Assembly (NCBI RefSeq): GCF_022581195.2
Contig: NC_061456.1
Coordinates: 8,620,501 to 8,684,500, forward strand
DNA from: Helicoverpa zea
Lineage: Eukaryota > Arthropoda > Insecta > Lepidoptera > Noctuidae
Direction: 5' to 3'
Length of the DNA stretch: 64,000 nt
Shown here: in pieces, positions 34,109-42,420 of the stretch
Layout: each line of letters opens with the position of its first letter
Position numbering within the stretch: position 1 is the stretch's first letter
Program-made: the position numbers and the translations under genes
The notes under the pieces: model-generated
Databases searched by the model: none
What the model saw: the letters and a program-made list of their open reading frames with translations, nothing else
Told to the model about the DNA's origin: nothing

Positions 34109-36343
34109 CGCAAGTCCAATGAACTGCCTCAACTGGTGAATTGTTTTGGGAGATTTTAAGTTACATAATGCTACTATTTTACGAGGGTTTGGACGAAGTT
34201 CCCCAGAAGTGATTTCGTATCCAAGATATTCTACTCTACGCTTTAAGAAAGAACATTTACTGAGGTTTAACGAAAATCCGGCACTAGACAACGATTCAAG
34301 GACTTCTTGTAACCGATGTAAGCCCTCGCTGGGGTCTTTACTGGGCACCATGACGTCATCAATGTAAATGATGACATATGAATGGACTAAAGGACCTAAC
34401 GCATTAGTTAATGCACGTTGGAAAACGCTAGGAGCATTTCGTAAACCAAATGGCATGGCCAAATATTCAAATTGACCATCGGGTGTTACAAAAGCAGTAG
34501 CCTCAATACTATCCGGATGAACAGGTATCTGATGAAACCCTGAACTACAATCAAGACAGGTGTAGAAGTTAGCACCGCATAGTCTTGCAATTTGGTCAGC
34601 TATGAGCGGTAGCGGAAACCTATCTGGCACAGTGTTACTATTGAGCTCACGATAGTCTACACACATTCGATCAGATCCATCACGTTTTTTTATCAACAAA
34701 ATAGGACTTGCAAATGGAGAACAACTAGGTCTCACTATTTTAGCATCTATTAAATCCTTAATTTTAGAACGAACTAATTGTCTTTGGTCAGGGGTAAGTC
34801 TATATGGTCTGCGATTAACCGTCTTATGTGGATCAATAAGACGTAATTTAAGTTCACCTGTCGTGACTCGAGTACGTGGTAAACCTTCTACAAAGGCATG
34901 AGAGTATTTTTGAAGGAGTTCAATCAACTGACTCTTATATTCAGGTGGAATATCAGTGTCAATCTCATTAAAATTTGGAGTCTCAGGAATAGAGCATTGA
35001 TCAACATTCTTAACCTTTGTGATGGTAAGACTATTTTCGGTCATGTTAACGGCAAAACCCAATTTTAATATCTCACGACCTATCATGATATTATGACTTA
35101 TATAGGCATCCGGAATTACATGAAAGAGTATCTTTAAATTGTAACCGTCAATTTCTATTTCACTCAGAATTTGTTCGGTACATAATGTACTAGAATTTCC
35201 TATTCCCATTATATTGACAACACAACCAATACGCTGGCCAGAGAATTGTTTAGCAAAATTTTCAGCAATGAGAGAACATTCAGCCCCAGAGTCATAACAA
35301 AATGAATACGTCTCACCAGAGTGACGTAGAACACCAGTGGTAGGTCGTACTTCGCAGGCTTCAACTCGCTTCGTGGATGAATGACCGCTTGAAGCCCAAC
35401 TCCCGGCGCCTTCGCTTGAACCTCCCGGCCGATTTCCGGTTGTCTTTGGGCAGCGTGGCGCGACGTGACCCGCCTCGCCACAGCGATAGCAGACGACATT
35501 CTTTGCGAGCGATGACTTAGCTGGTCCAGGATGTTTGGTTTTGTCGGCCTTCTTCCGACAGTTGATGGTTTTATGCCCTGCTATGTAACAGTAGTGACAA
35601 ACTATTGTACTTGGCTTAAACCTTTTAGGTTCAGTAGAGACATGGTCAGTGGAGAACTGAGGTTTCCTCTTAAGATGTGACAAGACACTTAGTTCCTGTT
35701 GAAGTTTATGCCTGGCAGATATTTCGGTAGTAAAAGCTAACCGATGAGCACGAACATCAAATTTAGAAACATGGGCCAGAATAGTGGATACGGCAATTTG
35801 TTCGACACTCAGGCTATTCCATTTTGACGTCAGCGAAGTGACGTGTCTACTGGCATATGAGGCTAAAGATTCACCTTCTTTTGGTTGACTGTTATGAAGG
35901 TTAATGAGAGTAGCAGCGATAGTTTCTGACACATCGTAACGGGAAAGAAAGATACTTTTAAAGACTGGCCAGGTCATGCCGGCATACGATACTTGGGAAA
36001 GCCATACGGAAGCACTGCCTTTCAAAGCTTTACTAAGGGCAATAATAAGTGGACCGCCCTGAAGGGGTTTTTCAGATAGGCAAACATCAACAGTTGTACT
36101 CCAAGATCGAGCATTGGAATCGGGTGAATCGGGATCAAAATCGGGCAAGCGAATTGCATTAGACGGTGTGGTGGGGGTCTTCATTGCATCAATTAGCTGA
36201 GCCATATTACGGCCCTGAAGTTCTAACATTGCTCGCCATGGATCACCAACCCCTTCCGATTCCCGGGCTTCACCTAATCCCACTTCTGATGTAGGATCAG
36301 GATCAGCGCCGAGCGGTACACCATCAGGGTTTGGAGTCCCCAT
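34100..36343 (-). CDS. Gypsy Gag-protease-reverse transcriptase
   Basis: 747 codons in one frame. A Gag capsid-like region (about 62-235) is followed by two CCHC zinc knuckles (C249-C262, CHYCYIAGHKTINC; C285-C298, CYRCGEAGHVAPRC), an aspartic protease with DSGAEC (D351), and RT from about 505 with DYRELN (563-568), PFGLRNAPSVFQ and the catalytic YIDD (660-663). It ends early at the foldback insertion, before RNase H. Gag and pol share a frame, so no ribosomal frameshift is needed. The first ATG lies inside the 5' LTR and the frame runs through the PBS. A second in-frame ATG at residue 39 (36229) lies beyond the LTR and is an alternative start, since the recognisable Gag region begins only near residue 62. 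Confidence 0.9.
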   Translation of the reverse strand: MGTPNPDGVPLGADPDPTSEVGLGEARESEGVGDPWRAMLELQGRNMAQLIDAMKTPTTPSNAIRLPDFDPDSPDSNARSWSTTVDVCLSEKPLQGGPLIIALSKALKGSASVWLSQVSYAGMTWPVFKSIFLSRYDVSETIAATLINLHNSQPKEGESLASYASRHVTSLTSKWNSLSVEQIAVSTILAHVSKFDVRAHRLAFTTEISARHKLQQELSVLSHLKRKPQFSTDHVSTEPKRFKPSTIVCHYCYIAGHKTINCRKKADKTKHPGPAKSSLAKNVVCYRCGEAGHVAPRCPKTTGNRPGGSSEGAGSWASSGHSSTKRVEACEVRPTTGVLRHSGETYSFCYDSGAECSLIAENFAKQFSGQRIGCVVNIMGIGNSSTLCTEQILSEIEIDGYNLKILFHVIPDAYISHNIMIGREILKLGFAVNMTENSLTITKVKNVDQCSIPETPNFNEIDTDIPPEYKSQLIELLQKYSHAFVEGLPRTRVTTGELKLRLIDPHKTVNRRPYRLTPDQRQLVRSKIKDLIDAKIVRPSCSPFASPILLIKKRDGSDRMCVDYRELNSNTVPDRFPLPLIADQIARLCGANFYTCLDCSSGFHQIPVHPDSIEATAFVTPDGQFEYLAMPFGLRNAPSVFQRALTNALGPLVHSYVIIYIDDVMVPSKDPSEGLHRLQEVLESLSSAGFSLNLSKCSFLKRRVEYLGYEITSGELRPNPRKIVALCNLKSPKTIHQLRQFIGLAIS
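36276..36289 (-). promoter_or_regulatory. Putative primer-binding site (tRNA-Leu-like)
   Basis: Immediately inside the 5' LTR the minus strand reads TCAGAAGTGGGATT. This equals part of the complement of the 3' portion of a tRNA-Leu (form ...AATCCCACTTCTGACA, recalled, not looked up). The usual leading TGG, pairing with the tRNA CCA, is absent: the match starts about five bases in. In the longest gag frame this site encodes SEVGL. Confidence 0.55.
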
Positions 36344-36349
36344 TTTATT
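36344..36349 (-). promoter_or_regulatory. AATAAA directly abutting the gag ATG
   Basis: The minus strand reads AATAAAATGG: the polyadenylation signal of the LTR ends at the base before the first gag ATG (36343). In the 5' LTR this signal must be ignored and in the 3' LTR obeyed, the usual LTR problem, here next to a possible start codon. Confidence 0.6.
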
Positions 36350-36423
36350 GGGATAGACAAGACTTTATAACAAAATAACAATGTTTAATTACACAAAATA
36401 ATAATCCACACAGTATACACAGT

Positions 36424-36750
36424 TTAAAACAATAAATTAGGTAGACCACGAACAGACCTTACGGTCACAGTTCGTACAGTGGCATAGGCCACCCAAATAC
36501 ACAGTATGTTAGTAAATAATATGGCGACACGAACAGACTTTACGGTCACAGTTCGTACAGCGGCGTAAGCCACCCACATACACAGTATGTTAGTAAATAA
36601 TATGGCGAAACGAACAGACTTTACAGTCACAGTTCGTACAGCGGCGTAAGCCACCCACATACAAAGTATGTTTGTAAATAATATGGCGAAACGAACAGAC
36701 CCTAGACTAGGGTCACAGTCCGTACAGCGGCGTAAGCCACCCAAGTACAA
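36424..36750 (-). other. Periodic 108-codon leader frame in the LTR
   Basis: This frame lies upstream of gag in the predicted leader. It contains a near-exact 27-residue period (around FAILFTNILCMWVAYAAVRT) because the DNA repeat is 81 bp. It has hydrophobic segments, but no domain is recognised. An identical frame sits in the left LTR (27626-27952). As an upstream frame it could affect gag translation; more probably it is a by-product of the repeat. Confidence 0.3.
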
Positions 36751-36753
36751 AGT
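36449..36753. repeat. 81-bp tandem repeat, right LTR copy
   Basis: Same four units as at 27651-27955, shifted by 8,798 bp. Unit order and unit-specific variants are conserved between the LTRs, so the array predates this insertion. Confidence 0.93.
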
Positions 36754-36860
36754 GTATCGTATGCCAATACAGCTATGTGAATATACAGCGAGGCTGTACC
36801 AAGGAAACCGACAGTTTTGTCGGGAGCAGGAGCTCTATAATGAGTCTAATCCGAAGATAG

Positions 36861-36894
36861 ACTGATTTCGTCATCAAATGCATGGCCTTTTATA
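36861..36894 (-). promoter_or_regulatory. LTR core promoter: TATA box and Inr
   Basis: The minus strand has TATAAAAG with its first T at 36894, and TCAGT with its A at 36863, 31 nt downstream. An insect TATA-Inr pair with this spacing predicts initiation at 36863 and so the U3/R boundary. The left LTR has the LINE inserted between these two elements. Confidence 0.7.
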
Positions 36895-37561
36895 GGACGT
36901 TCGAACAATGACCCCTCTCCACAACAACTCTGTCCAAAGCGCGCGAAAGCGCGCCAAGCGTTTACTTGATACAAAATAATTAAAATTTAGCTTAGTCTAA
37001 CTAGATTCTTACAAGACTTTTACATTGCAAAGTTGTTAAATTATCCAAGAATGATTATTGTAATTAGACAATCGCATTTAAACGTTAAAATAATCAAAAT
37101 AACATGTTATTGTGGATATTGACAAAATCCAATTAATTTCTGTTATTGTAATAAGTATTCCAAAATTCAATTCATATGTTTACAGAGTACTTTGTAAATC
37201 TAGTTTTGATTTATTAGACAATAAATCAGCAAGATTGCTTAATAATAATCGATAATAAAAGAATCAAAACATTCATTTGGATATTACTTTTGTTCACGAA
37301 ACAGGGCGCGAACCCATTTTAAATCTATGGTCATACATTGTTGTTTTTTTTTGTTTGGATACAGACAATGGTGATTGACATTGACATCTATCTGTCACAT
37401 TTTTGTTCGGATATCCACAGTGGTAATTGATCTATCTCCGACACATATTTTTATGTAAATAATAACACCATTGACCCTAACGAATGTTTAAATAGAAGTT
37501 GTAAGTCTTCTTCCGTAGGTATACGTCTCTACTAACTTTGATTGTATGTGTAATTAAAACA

Positions 37562-37777
37562 ATTAAATACGTCTTCAAACGACAATTAACGTACCAAAGT
37601 ACCTAAACTTTGAGTGTTTTAAATATGTACATAGTTGAATTATAAACACACCAATGACACAATTAGAGTAGAAGATAAAAAATATATCGTAAGACATATG
37701 CCAGTCACCTTTATCCCACGGAACCGCTATTTCCTTAGGTACATAACAATGTAGTATGTGATTTGTAACCGAGATAA
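37562..37777. repeat. Tandem duplication, unit A
   Basis: It shares 'aaatacgtcttcaaa', 'caattagagtag', 'atcgtaagacat', 'cagtcacctttatcc', 'acggaaccgc' and 'gtaaccgagat', in order, with unit B (38272-38670). An 'acaccattgac' word at about 37462 and its counterpart at about 38178 suggest the unit once started further left. Unit A lacks the MITE present in B and so shows the empty site. Confidence 0.75.
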
Positions 37778-37787
37778 TAGCACCATT

Positions 37788-38175
37788 CATCATCATCCTC
37801 CGAGCCTTTTCCCAAACTATGTTGGGGTCGGCTTCCAGTCTAACCGGATTCAGCTGAGTACCAGTGCTTTACAAGAAGCGACTGCCTATCTGACCTCCTC
37901 AACCCAGTTACCCGGGCAACCCGATACCCCTTGGTTAGACTGGTGTCAGACTTACTGGCTTCTGACTACCCGTAACGACTGCCAAGGATGTTCAATGACA
38001 GCCGGGACCTACAGTTTAACGTGCCATCCGAAACACAGTCATTGGTGTCTAAGATATACTTAGAAAGTACATACAAACTTAGAAAAGTTGCATTGGTACT
38101 TGCCTGACCTGGAATCGAACCCGCGCCCTCATACTCGAGAGGTTGGTTCTTTGCCCACTAGGCCACCACGACTTT
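37788..38175 (-). mobile_element. tRNA-derived SINE (388 bp), full length
   Basis: On the minus strand the head has box A (TGGCCTAGTGGG) and box B (GGTTCGATTCC, within 'gcgggttcgattccaggtc'). The tail ends GGATGATGATG. An exact 10-bp duplication, TAGCACCATT, flanks it (37778-37787 and 38176-38185). The family resembles the HaSE-type SINEs of noctuid moths from memory. A decayed head of the same family appears at 57551. The insertion sits at the junction of the two duplication units. Confidence 0.85.
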
Positions 38176-38271
38176 TAGCACCATTGACATTCAGAAATAT
38201 ATAAATAGGTAAAGTATATCTACTACCCGGTATGTATCAATGAACTTTAATTATAGGCGTAAGTAAACAGT

Positions 38272-38670
38272 TACTTAAATACGTCTTCAAAGAAGCGTCA
38301 ATCACCATTAACTTTGGTTTAATTATAAACAAAACAATGATATAGTTATCGGCACGAATCTTGAGCTCTGACCAACATCTGCGCAGAAGTGATTTATTAG
38401 CAAAGAACCAATCCCGAGTGACGGCTATGACGCGATGCGCTGCTGGCCAATCACCGCTTTAGCCCGCCCCCGCGCCTCACTTTATACCACAAAAGGGACC
38501 CAATAAATTACTTCTGCGCAGGTGAAGGTCAGAGCTCAAGATTCGTGCCGATAACTATACAATTAGAGTAGTCGATAAAAAAATCTATCGTAAGACATGT
38601 CAGTCACCTTTATCCTACGGAACCGCAATTTCCTTGCATTGTTTAGTACGCGGTGTGTAACCGAGATCTC
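38272..38670. repeat. Tandem duplication, unit B with MITE inside
   Basis: Second copy of unit A, interrupted at 'caatgata|...|tacaattagag' by the MITE at 38343-38557. Without the insert the alignment with unit A is continuous, at roughly 75-80% similarity by eye. Confidence 0.75.
38343..38557. mobile_element. TIR MITE (215 bp) with TA duplication
   Basis: Ends TAGTTATCGGCACGAATCTT and its reverse complement; inverted repeats continue for about 30 bp and then imperfectly ('ctgcgcagaagt' / 'acttctgcgcag'). TA at 38341-38342 and 38558-38559. Unit A gives the uninterrupted sequence, confirming insertion with a TA duplication as for Tc1/mariner-type elements. No coding capacity. Confidence 0.88.
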
Positions 38671-39093
38671 AGAATCTCAGTAGTTATATGAAGCCGAGAT
38701 TAATACGGAGATATTGTAGTCATAGGTGTAAAGCTGGGAGGTATGGTGTCGTGATTGTCGTAAGTAGCGGCGTCGCACTGCATTTCGTATAGGGATGGGA
38801 CATTTGCATTTTAAGTTGTCGATAAAATGTAATGAGATTTGGTTATATTTTTTAATGATTATTATTTTATTTTACATTTGTTTTGATTTTTTTTTTTAAT
38901 TAAATAAAAAATGTCTATCAACATAAGAAACTATTATTAAATGTACAAAAAAGGCAAATTAAACTATTTGATTTTCCCTATGTATAGCATAACTTTTATC
39001 CTGTCATACGTACAACTTCTTACTACCAGCATTTCACACAGATAAATGCCGCACGCAGTGAATCCTGTTGAAATTTCTATGCGTTAAGCAATC
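38671..39093. other. Unassigned AT-rich DNA
   Basis: Homopolymer-rich DNA (several T and A runs); nothing recognised. Confidence 0.4.
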
Positions 39094-39301
39094 AGGCCGC
39101 TGCCTCGAATTTTGCGGGCAGCGGGGCGGCAGCGGCGGCGGCGCGGGAGCGGCAGGATCTTACACGTATAATCAAATGGACCGGCCCTCGAATACAGCGG
39201 CGCGGGGAGCGGGCAACGAGCGGTGAGCTCCAGTCAAACGGTGACCGCCCGCGCCGCCGCCGCTGCCGCCCCGCTGCCCACAAAATTCGAGGCAGCGGCC
39301 T
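39094..39301. mobile_element. GC-rich palindromic MITE (208 bp)
   Basis: Ends AGGCCGCTGCCTCGAATTTT and its reverse complement, continuing through GCGGCAGCGGCGGCGGCGCGGG for about 54 bp with one mismatch. It stands out sharply from the AT-rich surroundings. The flanks (TCA / TTA if the ends are trimmed by one base) could be a decayed 3-bp duplication of PIF/Harbinger type; this is weak. No coding capacity. Confidence 0.7.
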
Positions 39302-42255
39302 TAGGGAGTAATTCACCTTGACATGTCAGTTGCAAAACATACCTCCTCATTTACGTAGGTTATTAATCCTAGCTTTGATTTACTAGACTGTCTGAATGCC
39401 GAATAGAAGACATTAATACAAAGCCACACGTAAAATATAGATCAAAACGTATAACCTTATATTACCTTCACAGCTCTAAATTAGATCGTGACAATACCGA
39501 ACCAAAAAAGCCGCAGCAAGACCTAAGTTATTCACTGTAAAAGATTTATTAGAATCGAGTTCTGCGACAACTATAATATATTACACTTATTCAATATGTA
39601 GGATAAGCTTTCTTGGAATAGTGGCACACCTCTATCTTAAGAAAGAATTATTATAGTAGCGAGAAGCTCGAACTCAGGGCAGAAAGTTCAAGGTTGTTCA
39701 AAGGAACGTCTCAGCTACGAGATAACGTCCACTTTGTCCTCGTGGTGAGATAAATACTTAGTATTTAGTTGCCAACTTGGCAATGAGGAACAAACTTTCG
39801 GTGACAGCTGTGTGCCCACATAGGTATACGTACTTCGACTTGTGCCGAGATATTGCTTGAAATGTGAAATAGTCAACTGTGAGTTTAAGGTCTAACAGTA
39901 CGGATATTAAGTAGGGTTTTAAATAGTAAAACTACTCGACCCCATTGAAGACACTGGCTCCATTGTCTACAAACGGAATTTCATTTCAGCACAAAATAAT
40001 AATCGGCAATGTTAGTACAATCGGACGTTACTCGGTACTCGTATATCGACTTCACAGACAATCCCTTCTCGGTATTCCGAATACTACCCTAATTCGGAAC
40101 GGCAAAACATGAACGTGTTTAGTGCAATTTCATCGTCCTACCAGTAGGAGAATAGAGTGGCGCATTATGACTATGGTACTTAACAAAACATGGTGAAACA
40201 ATACATGCTCAAAGTCGCCCCCTCCGAGCATACTCAGTGAGCACTCAGAGGTTAAGTACACAGTTAAATTACTCCCTACTCTATCTTTGAGACATTTTTC
40301 CTTGTTACGGGAAGCTGGCGCGAGATATAATTTAAGCTTGCTCCTCAGAATTCACCTGTAGTTGCCTATTAGTTATTGTTAGTTAAATTGAAGTTATATT
40401 TTTTCTTATAGAAATACTGTACAAGTACTTCCAATAAAAAAAACTTTCTGAAAATCCTCTACTTCTCAAATACTCGGAAAAATGTTTATACAAAATAAAA
40501 CTTCTAGGTACCGAAATGACGTCATAAATGTCGGATACCCGCCTCGAAAGGTACAATTTAAAAATAACTTTCTCGCCGAGTTTCCATTTCCAAACATTAG
40601 AACCTCGAGCGTTTTGCGACTGGCCGAATATGGCTTCTTCTTTTACTTTCTTAGGAATACTTTTAAAAGGTAACTTTTCAAATAAATCAGTAGGCGTTGC
40701 AGCAAGACCTCGCGACTGCGTACTTACTCTTTGTTATCTGTGAACTGCCGGAGAAACTTTCGGTGACTTATTTAAAATTCCATGTGTTTTAAAAACCTTT
40801 TCTGTGTTAAAATTACGATCGTGCCAGCTGTCGCACGTGACTCCTTTGACGTTTATTTTCGAATAGTACAGCAATTGTGGGCTAGTTTGGTTTGGAGGGG
40901 TCTTTGTGATACTACTTTTTTATTGTAATGTATTTATCTCTTATACTTAGTTTTTGTCTTTATGATGAATTTGTACATTCTAAGTGCCTTGGCAAAACAT
41001 TTTCAAAAATCATCTATTCTTTTTTACGTCATATTGTCTAGTTTAGCAACAAGTCAGTAAAATTTTCTTCAAAGACATCGTATCAGCAATATCTATACTA
41101 CAGCGCACTTGTATCCCAACTATTCGGCAACAATTGACGGGACCTAAACGAAAGCAAACTCCAATTTCATACAGAAAACGGGCGCAGATCCTCAGAAGCT
41201 TTTATTGAATAAATTAACTTTTATTAAAATCCTGTTTGTGACCCCGACGGACGCCCCTGGCTTCGGCTTACTAACTTATTTGGGAAATCAGATTACGCTT
41301 TGGTAAATAAAAACTGGCACGACGGACAAAATTATTGATCCAACGAAATTATAGACGAGGAGACAATTAGGGTTGTTCCTTATGGACAAAAAGTCGGGTT
41401 TCAAAAGAGAAGGTGTTTGGTACACGATGTCGGGACTTTTCTTATTTTAAAAATTTTATAGTAGATGTATAATAACTTAAAATTATAGGGAGATTATCGT
41501 GTACGGCTGAATAGAAATGAAACAAAACCGTTTCATATTTGGTTTACGTTGATTACTTTTTGGGACAAAAACATACACAAAACCGTTGGCTATATTCTAT
41601 ACAGTCCTGTCCAGTTTTATGTGTGTATTGTATGTATATTCCGAGAATTAAAATTCAATAAGTATTTTAGAAAGCGTAGGTGGGATTTATTTATCTGTGA
41701 GGTCCCCACTGTACTATGTACTTATATGTAATCATAATCCTATATAATCGAATGTCTTACTATTAATAAACCAGTGTATTCTCAGCATTCGTACTGTTTT
41801 ATTCCTAACACTCGACCCGTACCGTACATATCATTTGATAGTTTTATTTCATTCGTTCCTAGAACAGATCCGAAACTAAAAAATATAGTTATTCCTGTCA
41901 ATTTATTTTATGTTTCAATTTATTAGCTTAATAAATAAAATATAGAAATTAAAAACCACTTTTCTTCTTAATTTAACAGAAATAATTCTCCTGAAGCCTT
42001 CAAATGAATTTATTTTTAAAATATTCTACAAAAATATTACGTCAAAAGTAACTAAATGAAAATTTTAATAACGTTATAAAAAAGTTGATTAAGTACTCTA
42101 ATGAGTTAGTTTTTCTCAATTTAACACCGTCTTTAGTTTTAAACAACTAATAAAGAACATTAATTAATTACGAGTTAGTTGAAATTATAAAACTGATTAT
42201 CTATTCTTTGCACATTCATCTTTCTGGTGGTGTCTTCATTCCGTTTATATTCTAT
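39302..42255. other. Unassigned DNA
   Basis: No gene, tRNA or repeat recognised in this stretch. Confidence 0.4.
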
Positions 42256-42420
42256 AGGTAGCTGTCATCACAACCGCCTAATCACGTCCACTTCTGGACA
42301 AAAGCCTCCCTAAAACTGGAGCGATACTTACCGCACTGGGCAAAACAATAACTTTAGCTTTGGAGATGCTGCTGCCCATCACCAAGAAAAACCAGCCAAG
42401 GCTCGCAAGGCATTCAATAT
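42256..42420 (+). repeat. LINE/SINE-derived fragment
   Basis: 'aaccgcctaatcacgtccac' followed by 'ttctggacaaaagcctcc' and 'gatgctgctgcccatcacca' are strings I associate with widespread lepidopteran retroelement 3' ends. The copy is diverged and has no clear ends. Confidence 0.45.

Larger units (their letters stand above)
27492..37443 (-). mobile_element. Ty3/Gypsy LTR retrotransposon with a nested LINE
   Basis: Two long terminal repeats (27492-28074 plus 31030-31735, and 36290-37443) bracket gag-PR-RT and RNase H-integrase frames on the minus strand in the order Gag, PR, RT, RH, IN, which defines Ty3/Gypsy. On that strand each LTR begins TGTCGG and ends CTACA. If the ends are taken one base further out, ATAT lies on both sides as a 4-bp target duplication; with TG..CA ends the flanks are TATA and CATA. 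The two-zinc-knuckle Gag, the tRNA-Leu-like PBS and the lack of env or chromodomain suggest a Micropia/Mdg3-like lineage, which is a guess. The element is very young but broken in pol and in its 3' LTR. I see no clear polypurine tract upstream of the 3' LTR. Confidence 0.92.
36290..37443 (-). repeat. Intact 5' LTR (1,154 bp)
   Basis: Minus-strand ends TGTCGG...CTACA. Reading that strand: U3 from 37443, TATA box at 36894-36887, predicted start at 36863, the 81-bp array, then AATAAA at 36349-36344 and the LTR end at 36290. It differs from the left LTR by about five substitutions and the 135-bp indel. The flank 37444 onward is host DNA belonging to a tandem duplication. Confidence 0.93.

Noticed and set aside
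34020..34110. Programmed ribosomal frameshift between RT and RNase H
   Set aside because: The break is an in-frame TGA plus a frame change produced by a foldback insertion; there is no slippery heptamer, and Gypsy elements do not normally shift frame at this point.
38102..38172. tRNA gene on the minus strand
   Set aside because: It is the head of the SINE at 37788-38175; the duplication TAGCACCATT brackets head and body together.
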